From the NCBI GenBank assembly GCA_010094025.1, contig ML991797.1, forward strand, positions 248,001 to 312,000: a stretch of 64,000 nucleotides of DNA. The letters run 5' to 3'. Position 1 is the first letter of the stretch; every line of letters starts with the position of its first letter. This DNA comes from Viridothelium virens (lineage: Eukaryota; Ascomycota; Dothideomycetes; Trypetheliales; Trypetheliaceae). Below, piece by piece: positions 46,768-59,132 of the stretch. Made by a program: the position numbers and the translations under genes. The notes beneath the pieces were generated by a model, which had not been told where the DNA came from, did no database searches, and saw only the letters and a list, made by a program, of their open reading frames with translations.

Positions 46768-49700
46768 ATGACAGACGAACAATCATCTCAACTCCTTCAC
46801 CTTCCATCAACGCCACCTCTCGTCCGAGAGAAGCTCTCTGGCACCTCCCCTTCGCCGGGCCTCCTTTGCTTCGACAAATCTGGGCAACCCTTCATTGCGG
46901 ACACCGTGCCCATCCCCACCCCTCTGTCAGAAATGCACCGCTCTGATTCCCAGGGCGATAGCTCTGCCTCGGGCCTTCAAAGCAGTTCCGAGGAGAGTGA
47001 CAACGGTGGGCAGCCGATGGCTCCGTCTTACGATGGAACTACAAATGGAACTGGCGATACTTCGCAAGATAACTACTTGCCTGATCAGTCCACCAGTCCA
47101 ATGGATGATATACCCCCCATGATGAACTCCCAGGACTATAGATGGACGACTGCAGGTCAACGATCAAGAGATGGGAGTAGCACATTGAACGGCAATTACG
47201 AAATGCCTGCTCAGGTCGGGACGAATGCTCTGAACGGCGGCTGGCTCTCCCAGTCTCAGCGACCTAGTGGTCCTCTGCGCACACCATCGAGTACCTATAC
47301 GCCTCAGAACGCAAGAAGACCATCTCAGTTTCCCCTGAATACTGCTCAACGCAATCGCGCCTCCTCCACGAATCGCATTCGACGGAATCCAAACGCAGAC
47401 TATCGTGCACAGGAAAGAGCATACGTGGAACGTATAAGACAGGATGCACCAGACATGAATGGTTTCTCAATAGAACCTGGAACGCCTAGCTTAGGACATA
47501 CGACTGACTCCGAGGCGGATGACGAATCACCTCTCACGGCAGACTATAATGAGGACGCCTACGATCAAGAAACGTTGCTGTACTATGGTAACGACGACAT
47601 GCAGCCAACGTTAGAGGAGCTTAAGAAACCGGAAAATCGAGAAAGGTTAGAATGGCATTCAATGCTAGCAAACGTTCTCACTGGAGATGTCGTCAAGCAG
47701 GAAAAACAGAGATTGACAGGCAAGACGGGTCAAGATCGGGACAAATCAATGCAGACCGAAATTTGGATGGGCGTTCGAGCGAAAGTTTGTGGGCGAACAA
47801 TCGCTGCCCAACGACGCATGATCGAAGACGGACGATCACGTGCAAAGTCCGTCATCGAATCTATCATTGCGTTTGAGATCAAGGGCGAAGCCGAGGTGGG
47901 AAAGGCTGCCGTGGAGCAAGTGCAGGATATTGTGCAAAAGATTGGAAAATGTGAAAGCTTGTATCCCACAAGATCCGCATTCGAAGAAGCACAGCCTAGA
48001 GCAGCAAGTCAAGCTTATACGGAAAGTTGTCAAGCTATCATCGCGTGGCACAACACAACACTCTTGATCAACACGCAGTTAGGGGTGCTTCAGGCATGGG
48101 CTGGGAACGAAGAGCTCGATTTTGCAAAGCCACGGAGGTTATCGGCGGCCGAGGGACACTTGACAGACGAATCTTCCTTCATTGACCGGATCCTGAAAGA
48201 AGATGGATTGAAGTCGTTGCAAGGAGAGAACAGTCTGCTTGTTGGCGTTGACATGGTCATTAAGAAGGCAAAAGACACCCTCATCAGCAATGCTCCGGCC
48301 TTCGAGGAGAGACATCTACCAGCTTATCTTGACGAGCTTCTTACTCTCATCAACTTCCCTTCCCGTCTCATTCAAGAAATCATCAAAATGAGACTTGACC
48401 TTGCCAAGAATATCCGGGATCCGGCTCAGCAAAGTGTGATGATGGCAGAGCAAATGATTCCCCAATTTCAAATACTTCTAAAGCTTGCCGCACGAATCAA
48501 GAAGGATTATCTCATAATATCCCAGCCAGAACCGGGATGGGATTTACCACCGTGCATTGATGATAACTTTGACTTCGTCGTATTGGATGCCCTCAAGTTC
48601 TATTTCAAGATGCTGAATTGGAAACTATCTGGAAACAAGAATACATTCAAGGAGGCTGAGATCATGGAGCAGGAATGGCACTTCTCGAATGAACTTGCAA
48701 GTCATATGGAGGGAGGAGATGTAGAGGTCGCTGAACAATTCAGCTCTTTGACCTCGAAATCGCTTCTTCGACTTACCAGTCACTTTGAAAAGGAGCTTCA
48801 GCGCAGTCCCGAGGAGATTGCTGGCGCCGAAATGGACAAGCGTTACAAGCAAATCCTGGACTCCGTCCGCGTGCGCCAACGGAAACTCTTCCGTTTCACT
48901 CGCATTCTCACCCAGCGCTACGAAAACTGTACAGAGTACAACATCAATATGCCTCAGGAAGACCTTTCCGAACTTATTCAAATGCTAAATTACACGAACC
49001 ACATTCTTGTCGAAACGCCGTCAAGCGACGCTTCCCTCATTTACATTATTGCATCTCCTACTCTGGAAAATCGGCCAAAGGACGTGCAGTCCCTACTTGG
49101 AACATGTTTTCATACTGACGCCAGTCCCGATGATCCCATCAATCCCTATGTTCTTATGCTTAGACCTGAGTCACCTATCTTTTGGGACGGAAAAAAAATG
49201 AATACAGGCAAACGTCTTGCCCCTCTTGACATCAAGACTGGCCGCCTCCGTCTGGTAGCAGACGGGTCGCAGCAACGTCTAGCCAACGCCAACCTTGCCT
49301 TCCAACAGTCTATAAACATGCACCTCTCTGTTCTCATCGAACAACGTGCTAACCTCCCAAGGGTCAATGCTGAGCTCCAGCGTATCAAGAAGACTGCATA
49401 TAAGCTCTCAAATACGATCATGGACAGTGTTGATTTGATCCGGAAGCAGACCGTAGGACTTGAATGTCAGGAACTCATTCAGACATGCTTTGCTTTCGCC
49501 ACAGAATTTGGACAGCGTTCCGTACTTTACATGGATTACAATCGCCGTGCGCTGAACAACATGCGACTTACACGCCTCGCTCTTGACTGGGTCAGCTTCA
49601 TCTGCGACGACTGTGTTGCAAGTGATCGCAAGACATTCCGATGGGCAGTGATCGCATTAGAATTTGCGATGTTGATGACTAGGGGTCAAAACATCCTCAG

Positions 49701-51095
49701 CATCGGAGATAATGAATACAATCATCTACGGGAGAAGGTTGCGGGGTGCATGTCCCTATTAATCTCCCACTTCGACATCATGGGTGCGCGAAGCACTCTG
49801 GCCGCGCAAATGGAAAAGCAAAGACTCGAACAGCTTCACGGAAAATTCAAACAGCTCGACGTTTCACGACTCAAAGACGACGAAGAATCATCGCGCCTCG
49901 TACGCGAGCAATGGGTTGACCAACTTGCTGAGATTGAGCGTCGTCGCAGGGAACGCGAAGCCGAGCGTCAACATCTCGGCCGCGTACTTGAAGACTCCAA
50001 TGAAGCTGATCGAGCATTGACTTATCTGTCTTCGAGCGCGACCAATGTCACTGTTCGCTGGCAGCAAGGTCAATACGTTGGTGGCGGCACCTTCGGCTCT
50101 GTCTACGCTTGTCTCAATCTCGATACTGGACACTTGATGGCAGTGAAGGAGATTCGACTTCAGGATCCGCAACTCATCCCTACTATTGTGTCTCAGATCC
50201 GCGATGAGATGAGCGTTCTGCAGGTGCTAGATCATCCCAATATCGTTAGCTACCATGGCATTGAGCCGCATAGGGACAAGGTCTACATCTTTATGGAGTA
50301 CTGCTCCGGAGGTAGCTTGGCGGGACTACTAGAACATGGACGCATCGAGGATGAGACGGTGATTATGGTCTACGCTTTGCAAATGCTCGAAGGCTTGGCA
50401 TATTTACACGAGGCTGGTGTCGTCCATCGAGACATCAAGCCGGAAAGTAAGTCGTCCTACCCTTCCCCTCCTCCCCGTCTTCTCTCAAACCATCACTCTA
50501 ACCATCCGTTCCTGCACCAGACATCCTCCTCGACCACAACGGCGTCATCAAATACGTCGACTTCGGCGCCGCCAAAGTCATCGCCCGCCAAGGCAAGACC
50601 CTCGCCCACGGCGAAAACGCCGCTTCCAACCAAGGCCGGCAAAAATCCATGACCGGCACGCCCATGTACATGTCGCCCGAAGTCATCAAGGGCGAGACGA
50701 CGACCGCGCGCCACGGCGCCGTCGACATCTGGTCCCTCGGCTGCGTCATCCTCGAGATGGCGACCGGCCGCCGGCCCTGGGCGTCCCTGGACAACGAGTG
50801 GGCCATCATGTACAACATCGCGCAGGGGAATCCGCCGCAGCTGCCCAGTCGCGACCAGCTGAGCGCCGAGGGCATTGCGTTTCTGAAGAAGTGCTTTGAG
50901 CGCGATCCGGCGAAGCGGGCGACTGCGCCGGAGCTGTTGGGCGATGAGTGGATTATGGGACTGAGGCGGCAGATGGCGCTTGAGCCCGGCACGCCGATGA
51001 CGCCGAGCGAGAGCGGGGGAAGTGGGAGTGGGAGTGGGAGTACGGGGTGGAGTCGGCAGGGGAGTATGTATGGGCAGGCGGCGGGGGCGATGTGA
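46768..51095 (+). CDS. SSK2: SSK2/SSK22-type MAP kinase kinase kinase of the HOG pathway
   Basis: Exons 46768-50446 and 50521-51095 give 1417 aa. The GTAAGT donor and ACCAG acceptor restore HRDIKPEN-ILLDHNG; reading through the intron truncates the kinase. The start at 46768 (MTDEQSSQ) is the first ATG in the frame. A disordered Ser/Pro-rich N-terminus of about 300 residues precedes a long helical regulatory region. The kinase domain spans about 1095-1370, with GGGTFGSVY, AVKEIRL, HRDIKPEN, DFGAAK and MSPEVIKG. In yeast and aspergilli Ssk2/SskB phosphorylates the MAPKK Pbs2 and so activates Hog1 under osmotic and oxidative stress. The last 35 residues are Gly/Ser-rich. The catalytic exon is distinctly GC-richer than the rest. 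Confidence 0.93.
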
Positions 51096-51580
51096 GGAGG
51101 TGGGTATGTGAATGGGTGGAAGTTGGAGATGCTTACTTTTTCTCGGATACCCAACGTTCGCTTGTATAATTTCTTCTCTTTGTATGGGCTTATGCTCTAC
51201 CGCTTCTACGCGCTAAGACATATACGCATGGGACATGAGGGCATAAGCAAGGTGTTAAGGGACGCATGCTCTTGTGCGGCTAGGAGAGTTTGATGGGCGC
51301 TAGAGCAATCCGAGTGTCCGAGCTCTTGGAATTTAGATATACGGCGAAGCATACTTCAGAACCTAAACGTACGTGTGCAAGATCATACCAGCTTCACATT
51401 TTGTAAAAATTTGACTAAGGAAAAATTCTCCAATAGTTTCCATCTATTGCTAGTGCCGTCACAAGACGCCGAACCATATCAGGGCATTTGGAGATGGCAG
51501 ACATCAATAGACAACAGAGGCGTAGAGCCAGGAGTGAGGGAAAGCCAAAGAAATCACAGCTACCTCACTGATTTAGTGAT
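51096..51580. other. Convergent intergenic region
   Basis: This holds the 3' flanks of the MAPKKK and the following minus-strand gene; nothing else was recognised. Confidence 0.55.
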
Positions 51581-52882
51581 TTACCTTCCAATGATACGCA
51601 GATAGTGAGGGTTGGCCTTCTTTCCCAGATAGGAAGGGCTGACCTTCTTCCCCAGCTGCACATAGCGAGACTTGTGTGTTCTCGGATTTCCTCTTGCATG
51701 GGAATTCAAAGCATCAGACTGCCGATTACTGACAGTTTTTCTGGAACGCTTGACAGATCGGGGTTTCCAGAGAATAAAATCATCGTCAATGTCAATGTCA
51801 TCCATATCAGGACTCTTTTCCTCCTCAGGGTAGTACTGTTTGTACTCGTCGGAGTCTTCGGAGTCGTAGAACTCGGGCTCCTCCGTCTTCGCACAAATCT
51901 GCTGCCCTGTGGCTAGGTCACGGATTTTGTCTGCAGCGAGGCTACGGAAGAAATTGAGCCGCTCGTCCATATCTCTCCTCCTACGTTGTTGCCGAGTCTC
52001 TCTGCTCTCGGCTAACTCAGTACCAGGGTTCGGAATCGCTCCGCTGACTTGGAAAGCCCAGGACCCTCCTTGGCTAAACGGCGCGCTAGTACCAGGGAAA
52101 GCTTGGATGTGCGCGGGTGTAGGTGTTGACCACGAAGATGGTGGAAAGTCAGAAGTTGCGGAATTGCCCGAATCGCCCACAGTGTCAAACAAGTCGAAGA
52201 AAGCGCTATAAGCTGAATCAGAGTAAGCAGAGTTATGCCGAGAGTTTCCATTTCCCTTCAACTCGCTCCTGTAGAGAGCGGAGTCAACAACATCGGAGAC
52301 TTCCCACTCCTCTATATCGAAGCTAGGATGATCCATCAGCGCAAAGATGCCATCTTCCATACGCTCCAAGGTCGCGTCAAGGCTTTCCCAATGCTCTGCA
52401 ACAAACATTCTCGCTTCCGGCTCTTCCATCATCCAGTTCGAATTGTCATGATAGCGATAGCTCATTTGGACGGCAATGTCGTGGATAGTATAAGGTCTCA
52501 GCACCTTCTTCCCGTTATGGTCGCCCCGAGACTCTGTGAAGTCGAAGTATTGGCTGTACTGCGGCCAGATTTCTGCAAAAGCCAAGCTTCTAACCTCCTT
52601 CATAGCTTCCGCTATTGCTACAAGTGCTTCGTATTGGCGCTCGCGGATCAGAAGCTCCAAAATACCGATGGTTCCGTTCTCCACATGCATTGAAGGCTCA
52701 TCATCGACAGTCGACTTGCGGAACCAGACGAGCTCTGTCTGGGGCATTGTTGCTTGAATTGTGTCTATAGCCTTCTGAAGGTCACCGATTTCGATGTTCG
52801 CACTTCTCAGGTGGCTTCGTGCCAAGCGGCAGAGAGACGTAAATCTTTCAGCCTTCAGGAAATACTTGTGAGCAGACATCAT
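51581..52882 (-). CDS. Unrecognised acidic/basic protein
   Basis: An uninterrupted frame of 433 codons begins at the paired Met at 52882. The frame stays open upstream to an ATG at 53107 (508 aa), but that extra part (YLYVYICRREC, from an ATATATAC tract) looks like leader sequence. The N-terminal half is helical and compact, with Trp/Tyr motifs (AEIWPQYSQYF, PYTIHDIAVQMSYRY, EEPEARMFVAEHW). The centre is Ser/Gly-rich, and it is followed by a coiled-coil RRRRD segment. Near the C-terminus an acidic patch (YDSEDSDEYKQYYPEEE) precedes a basic tail with a small tandem repeat (LGKKVSPSYLGKKANPHYL). I do not recognise the family, and no signal peptide or membrane helix is evident. Confidence 0.55.
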   Translation of the reverse strand: MMSAHKYFLKAERFTSLCRLARSHLRSANIEIGDLQKAIDTIQATMPQTELVWFRKSTVDDEPSMHVENGTIGILELLIRERQYEALVAIAEAMKEVRSLAFAEIWPQYSQYFDFTESRGDHNGKKVLRPYTIHDIAVQMSYRYHDNSNWMMEEPEARMFVAEHWESLDATLERMEDGIFALMDHPSFDIEEWEVSDVVDSALYRSELKGNGNSRHNSAYSDSAYSAFFDLFDTVGDSGNSATSDFPPSSWSTPTPAHIQAFPGTSAPFSQGGSWAFQVSGAIPNPGTELAESRETRQQRRRRDMDERLNFFRSLAADKIRDLATGQQICAKTEEPEFYDSEDSDEYKQYYPEEEKSPDMDDIDIDDDFILWKPRSVKRSRKTVSNRQSDALNSHARGNPRTHKSRYVQLGKKVSPSYLGKKANPHYLRIIGR

Positions 52883-53107
52883 GTTAGTGGTCAATAGGTG
52901 TCCTCGAATTATTGATAATATGAGAAGTACTTCTTCACGAAAACCCTGCGTGTACTGAATTACTCTCCGCAAGAGTCTGTCTGGACGATCTCCAATTGCA
53001 CACTCACGACGGCATATATATACATATAGATAAATCTTATCGGCAATCACATATGCGTATGAAGACAGGAGATTGTGTTTGAGCAATATGGTTTGCAAAT
53101 CAGTCAA

Positions 53108-55400
53108 AGAAAGTTTGGGGCAAAAGAGACAATGAACATGAAGGAAGCTAACTAGAAGCCGTGAGATAGGATTGCTCTCAATTCATCAATCCACACTATT
53201 CTTGATGATAATAGCCATTACTCTTGCCAAACCAGGAGATTGACCTTTGAAGACAATGTATTCAGTTGGCAATAAGTGAGTCGAAGAGTGGTAAACGCCT
53301 CCTGATCTTCGTGAAGTTTCCTAGAATTTTGTACCGACCCAGAGAAGTCTTGCTGAGGTTTGTAGCCAATTTTCTTGTGTCAATTGTTGTATCTTGAATG
53401 ACCGAGAAGTAAACGCAATACAAACTGGAAAAGAGACTGAGTATGGTTTCCATGTTTACATGATTAATTAAAGCCTCAAATGAAGGAACTTTGCAGACGG
53501 GTATCTAATATGTCATGCACGTGGCACGCCTTGAAATCTAGGTTTCCTGGGCTTCGTAATAGCAAAAGTGAAAGGGACGAAAGTAGTGGAAAGCCATAAT
53601 TGATTTGACTCTAGCAATAGTTGTGCTACCCAGCTGGTTATTTCTAGGAAAACAGAGACCTTAGACAGCGATCAGCCATCCTCGGTTTCTTTGAAACAAC
53701 TTATAAATCGGCAACTGTCCAATTTATGCCTTTATGAATGTTCAAACGACATAAAAATCCCTCCTGATAAGATTTCCATGGACTATGCGAGGCGCCGAGG
53801 CCTTTTTGTTGACCCCTTGATCTCAACTGTCTTAATTTCCCCTTTCAACGGTCGAAGCATGTAAACTGGTTTAGCTTGCTGAACTTCAGGCTCTTCTGGC
53901 AGGACATCATAGTGCTTTGTCGTGGATATTCGGCTTTTCTGCAGTTGAGTGTTCACGCGATTCTTGAGGTTAATCTTTTTGGATAGATACGTGACGCCAA
54001 AGAAAGCAATGGTGGGCATTCTTACACAATAAAGTACGCGACTCGGGTCAGATAGACTTTTCGGAATCGCAATAGCAATAGAAGGTAAACTCTTTTCTTC
54101 GGTAGATGTTTCGTAAAGCAATTATGAAGGAGGAGACCCTGAAGAGCAATAAAGCTCGATTTTATTCACAGCTCGCCATGAACACGGATGGAAAAAGATT
54201 TCCTCTACAGGACAAAGACAAACCAGCACTAAGCTTAATGCAAAACATGTCTCTATTTAACTGGTCTGATCGTCATCTCAAGTCTGGGATCGCTTTGAAC
54301 AAAGTGTCACTAGCCTGGAAGACATCCTTTGTACCTAACTTTCGTCTTCTCCCACATAAAGCCACTCTCTGTCGCGTAATCTCGCAAGAACAAAGACGAT
54401 TTGAGAAGACCTAACGGAATTGCTTCTCTGCGCATCAACTAATGTCTCCGCAAGCCAGGCTGTTGGGCTAGTACTGTGGTTCGCTATCTTGAACTGGATG
54501 TTTTTGAAAGCATCTGACATTTCTTCTTGCTGCCACCGCTAGCGCGAAACTGTAAGAATGACTTGGACTAAGCCGTATGTACACGTTTACTTGCTGATTC
54601 CCACCTGCAGGAAGGTAAAAGATTCGTAGATTTTCAAAAGGGAAACGAAGGTAAGGGATCGCTGGTGAGTCCATCATTCTTAATGCGATCAATAGGTGCG
54701 ATGGATAGATGAGGTGCGATCCTGGTATGAATGGGGGCCAAAATATTTCACTGGGATTCTGCGTGAGCTATATCTGATGATGGCAAGCAAATTTCGCTAG
54801 GGGAACCTAGCTGTGGTGCATGCACGTTCTGATTTACATTCCCATGTCTTCCTCGTTTGCCTCTGCAGGATGCCTTCAGCTGGAGGCGGATGATGAACAG
54901 AGGACCTTTTGCTTATTATGGAAGATGAAATGCAGAGGATGAATCTGTGCAGCATCCACTGACTCGGTCTGATAGAAACTTGTGACTAGCCAAATATGAG
55001 TTGCAGGGTGCTTCAAAGTCGGCAGACACTCACGGCTCTAGCAAATTCGTCCGAGTGTCGGATGGTTTTTTCTCAATCTAGCGGATATACCTAACGCTTA
55101 GGCAAAGTAGGCCGACGAGGAACAAAAGTAGTCCATGCTCGATAGGCGTTTCAATGAATCTGGCTACTTGAGGCTTGACAGGTAGAGAAAAACTCTGTAT
55201 AATCGGCAGATAATAATCTTTGCCAATATCTTAAAGGCTCCTAGGCCATGAATAAGTGAGTGCTCTGAGCTACTAATGGCTGAAATGGTGAGACTTCTCC
55301 TTAATTCAGAGGCAGTCAATCCTTCATTCTCTTACAGAGCCGGGGATGCAGGCCTTCCAGTTTCACTGTCAGCTCAATATTCAGACAGGCGCAAATGGGT
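53108..55400. other. Long gap without a recognised gene
   Basis: In 2.3 kb the only notable frame is a minus-strand ORF of 112 codons at 53783-54121. It has one hydrophobic stretch (YCVRMPTIAFFGVTYL) followed by a basic region and could be a small gene, but nothing supports it beyond length. Base composition is AT-leaning. No repeats or RNA genes were seen. Confidence 0.45.
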
Positions 55401-56918
55401 TCACTTGCGCATGACAAACAGGTCAACAAGATCATGAACAGCAATGTCGTCATCCTCAATTGCTTCAAGAGCAGCTCGAACGTGAAACTCTTCAAACATC
55501 GAACTCATATGCCTTTTAAATTTAGAGATGACTTCCGCCTCTGTCTCCGCACTCAATGGGTGGCCGGCAATATGGTGTACAACGATCTCGTCAAGTACTT
55601 TCCCATTTTTCAAAGTTACAGTGAGGCCATTCGTCATTTGGCGCTTGCTGGGGTCGTTATATTCAAGGGTGAAGGACTCATCTTCACTCAGGACTATTTT
55701 GGAGCATAGCTCGCTGACGTCAGTATCAGAAGCCCACGGAGAATCATCTTTGTAGTCCTCAGGAGTTATGATAGAGCCCTTGAGCAGAGCAACCGCAACA
55801 AGATACTGCATACAGTGGTCTCTATCGGCATAATTATTGAGCGGCCCGGATTTGTCGATAATTGTCTTCGCTGCAGAGTGAGTACGAATATCGATCCGAG
55901 CAATGTCCTTTCTCGGATTGATTCCGGAATCAGCAAAGATCCTACACAGCTGCAGCGCCGCGTATATTGCTGTGATACCATGCGCCTCGGCGGCCACGAT
56001 TTTGAAATAGACATTCTCAATCACCCAGGTGCCGAAAGGCTGGGGTAAACTGAATTCGCTTCCGCGGAACGTCGTCGCGTAGAATCCCCATTTTGGAGCA
56101 GTCAGCACGGACGGTGCCCCTGGCTGGCCGGCCCGAGTGAGCAAGGCAAGGTGAACGGCACGCATACAGGCATCACCCGCGGCCCAGCCTTTACGGGGGC
56201 TTGTATTAGGTGCTTGGCGGTAGGTTCGGAGAGGGTTCCCATCTTGCCACACTTGTGAGACTGCGGCTAGGGTTTGGGCGTAATCCAAGCCCATGAGCCA
56301 GGAGACCACCGCAGTAGACGCAAGTTTGACCAGGATAACATGATCAAGACCGACTTTGTTGAAAGAATTTCGGATCTGAAAACAACCCTGAATCTCGTAT
56401 GCCTTGATCTGCGCTGTAAGCAGGATGCGAAGCGTGTATGGTGGCGTTGTTGAAGGTTCTATCCCTGTCTTTGACGACAAATCGGAAAGCCTCGGCCTTT
56501 GAGGGATGCCTTTGCGGCTGAGCCAGTCCATGACTGAAATTATGGCCCCAAGATTGTCTGACGGATGACCCCACTCCGCCCCTATGAATGCGTCATTGTG
56601 GTCGAGGTAGCGAATTAGCAGCCCGTTATCGAAAGCTGCTTTGGTAGGATCAAGCTCGAAATTGGAGCCTAGGACTCGAGCTCCGTTGGGGACGGTTGTT
56701 CCTTCAACGACAGGACCAATCATTTTCCTGCAGTCCTCATTTGATGCTGCGGTTGCTACTGCACATCCGAGTGCATCGAGAAGTGCTAGTTTCGCCCGTT
56801 TCCATGCTTTTTCGTTATCGATTTTGTAGTGGAAGACATAATCGACTATTTGTTGGAGCACTTTATCGTACTTCTGCGATACATGATTTTCTTCTGGAGA
56901 GGGAGTTTCCATGACCAT
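55401..56918 (-). CDS. MmgE/PrpD-family dehydratase (2-methylcitrate or alkylcitrate dehydratase)
   Basis: A single exon encodes 505 aa from the Met at 56918; an in-frame ATG at 56996 would add 26 residues. The family core is clear: LALLDALGCAVATAAS, GARVLGS, RYLDHNDAFIGAEWGHPSDN, then KGWAAGDACMRAVHLALL and WVIENVYFKIVAAEAHG. PrpD enzymes remove water from 2-methylcitrate in the methylcitrate cycle. Close relatives act on alkylcitrates in maleidride biosynthesis. No strong mitochondrial presequence is seen at either start, which is unusual for the housekeeping enzyme. It shares a promoter of about 460 bases with a divergent citrate-synthase-family gene, so the two are probably co-expressed and sequential. 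Which substrate it uses is undecided. Confidence 0.85.
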   Translation of the reverse strand: MVMETPSPEENHVSQKYDKVLQQIVDYVFHYKIDNEKAWKRAKLALLDALGCAVATAASNEDCRKMIGPVVEGTTVPNGARVLGSNFELDPTKAAFDNGLLIRYLDHNDAFIGAEWGHPSDNLGAIISVMDWLSRKGIPQRPRLSDLSSKTGIEPSTTPPYTLRILLTAQIKAYEIQGCFQIRNSFNKVGLDHVILVKLASTAVVSWLMGLDYAQTLAAVSQVWQDGNPLRTYRQAPNTSPRKGWAAGDACMRAVHLALLTRAGQPGAPSVLTAPKWGFYATTFRGSEFSLPQPFGTWVIENVYFKIVAAEAHGITAIYAALQLCRIFADSGINPRKDIARIDIRTHSAAKTIIDKSGPLNNYADRDHCMQYLVAVALLKGSIITPEDYKDDSPWASDTDVSELCSKIVLSEDESFTLEYNDPSKRQMTNGLTVTLKNGKVLDEIVVHHIAGHPLSAETEAEVISKFKRHMSSMFEEFHVRAALEAIEDDDIAVHDLVDLFVMRK

Positions 56919-57379
56919 ACTGTCTGACGAGAACGGTGTAGGTGGAATTGGCAATAACACCGGTTGTGAACATATCAAAGATGAATGACAATGCAATGGA
57001 AAGCATTCTTATATGTTTAGAAGAAGAATCTTGGTCTCGGGTCTGCGCGATGTATCACTACTAGCCCCATAACGCATGCAAACCTAGGTTGCTCACGCGT
57101 GATACTGTTGCCTGGGCTCGTTCAATTACTTGCGGTAATTGGAGTACTTGGCACATCTGGTTCTTCGGCCCCCACCATATCACAGTACATGAGAGATGCA
57201 GACTTGTGTACCTCCCTTCGTCTATACTCACGATCCACAGCCGAATTCCATCCCGAGTATGCCCTGCTTAGCATTGTCTCAGCCTCGTGGAGAGACCTGC
57301 ATGCCACATAAGTCCAATCAATCCTTGACTCTATAAGCAGAGTCCAATACATAGACTTATTTCGTCATTCACGATCAAC
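56919..57379. promoter_or_regulatory. Bidirectional promoter of PrpD-like and citrate-synthase-like genes
   Basis: These 461 bases separate the two divergent start codons. The shared intergenic region suggests coordinated expression. I did not identify a specific operator motif. Confidence 0.45.
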
Positions 57380-59132
57380 ATGAGCAGCACTTCGCCTTCC
57401 AAAGACCGAAAAAGTCAGAACGCACTCCATGTTGTTGACAAACGTTCTGGCAGGTCATACGATATACCCATCATACACAATGCTATTCGAGCCAAAGACT
57501 TGGAAGCAATCAAGGCCCTGAATGGATCTTCAGCTTCAGCAGATCAAGCCGAAAGAGGTCTACGAGTGTATGATCCCGGGTATCAGAATACCTGCGTTGA
57601 AGAGTCAGAGATCAGTTTCATGTATGATGCATGCGAAGAGCGTGGGTTTGCCCACTGACTGTCTCAGTAATGGCGAAAAAGGAACGCTTCAATACAGAAA
57701 TTATTCCTTGGACGAACTGTATGCTCAGAATGACTTTGACGAGGTCGCTTTCCTTCTTATCTGGGGTCATCTACCGTGTTTTGAAGAGAAAAGGCATTTC
57801 CGATCGGAATTAGCATTGGCTATGAGACCTCCTCAAAGAGTCTTGGATGTGGTTAGCTCTTACCCGTGAGTCAGCACGAGATTAGAGTTGAATCTACCTG
57901 ACATTCCCCTAGACGTGATGCTCCTGCTTATACAGTATGGTTTGCGATACTTGCGGCATGGGCAACTTCTGATCCACACCATATCCCCATCGCAGTCGGC
58001 AAAGTTCTCTCGCTTGGAGATAGCGATCACGCCAAAGGCGAAGTAGCTAGAACGATGGGAGCAGTCGCTGCTGCGTTTGCTTTGACCTATTGTCATTGCC
58101 ATGATAGACGCATTGGCACTTCACAAGCTGAAAAATCGTTGATCGAGAATGTAGTGTTGATGATGAACCTTGGTTCTGACCAGAATGACAACAGCTATGC
58201 TGGTGTTGTCCGAAAGCTGAACAAGATAGCCATTCTCTATGCGGAGCATGGAATGTCAAATAGTACATCGATTTTCCTGCACTCAGCTTCGAGCTTAGCG
58301 GACCCGTTGACCAGCTTTGTCGCAGCTGCGGCCACAATGGGTGGTCCATTGCATGTTGGCGCAATAGACATGGCGTACAAGAGTTTCGAGCGTATCGGGA
58401 CTCCTGATCGGGTACCTGAAATGATGGAGAGGGTCAAAGCGGGTAAAGAACGTCTTTTTGGCTACGGACATCGCGTTTACAAAACGGAGGATCCTAGAGC
58501 AAAGCACTACAAGGCAATACTGGAAGAGCTCTCACGGGACCCAAACGTTCGACCAAACGGTCTTGCTGATGTCGCTCGTGAAGTCGATCGTATGGCGAAG
58601 GAAGATGAGTACTTTCTCTCGAGAGGCCTGTCTGTGAATGCGGATCTGTATGCGAGCCTGGTAATTGCAGCACTGTGAGTATCATTCCATTTCCGTAACG
58701 ACTGGAGACTGTACGTAGCAAGAGCATAGATCTCGCTCAAATGGCTCCTACAGGCAGATTCCTCTTTCGCATGTGGGATACCTGCAGTCTGGCTAAAGCC
58801 GTTCTGCTCTTCTCACATTGGGCTTGGTTGCAGTCGCAATCACACGAAGATTGACTTTCTCACTTGATGGCTGACGTTGACTGGTGAGTAGTGGCTTCGA
58901 GCCTGCTATACTAATACCGCTTATGGCACTTGGAAGGTCGTCCGGGATAATGGCACACTGGCTCGCTGCAATGGGTAAGCTCTCGATCCGAAAAATGTGA
59001 AGCCTCGCTAAGTCACTAAACTTATCAGGCCGACGACCCAAGATCTGGCGGCCTCAAGACATGTTTGTCGGCAAGAATGTGGAGGGGGTGAACAAGGAGC
59101 AGAATCGCGCAATAATGCGTTCGAAGCTGTAA
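57380..59132 (+). CDS. Citrate-synthase-family enzyme with peroxisomal SKL terminus
   Basis: Exons 57380-57621, 57668-57865, 57913-58674, 58892-58974 and 59029-59132 give 462 aa. The splices restore ISF-INGEKGTLQYR, SSYP-RDAPAYT, IAAL-GFEP and AAMG-RRPKIW. Catalytic residues of the family are present: His in GPLHVGA, His in GYGHRVYKTEDPRAK and Asp in VNADLY, plus AEHGMSNST. The loop after the first His reads HVGAID rather than HGGANE, as also happens in citrate synthases with altered acyl substrates. The C-terminus RSKL ends in a perfect PTS1, so the protein should enter peroxisomes, and no N-terminal mitochondrial signal is seen. It condenses an acyl-CoA with oxaloacetate. Candidates are a peroxisomal citrate synthase, a methylcitrate synthase or an alkylcitrate synthase. 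The divergent PrpD-like partner favours one of the last two. Confidence 0.88.

Noticed and set aside
53783-54692. Two small minus-strand frames as genes
   Set aside because: There is no motif, no codon-level support and no plausible splice partner; mentioned only in the gap entry.
57600-57670. Premature stop truncating the citrate-synthase-like protein after about 90 residues
   Set aside because: The stop lies in a 46-bp intron (GTATGA donor, CTCAG acceptor); splicing restores the family sequence in phase.
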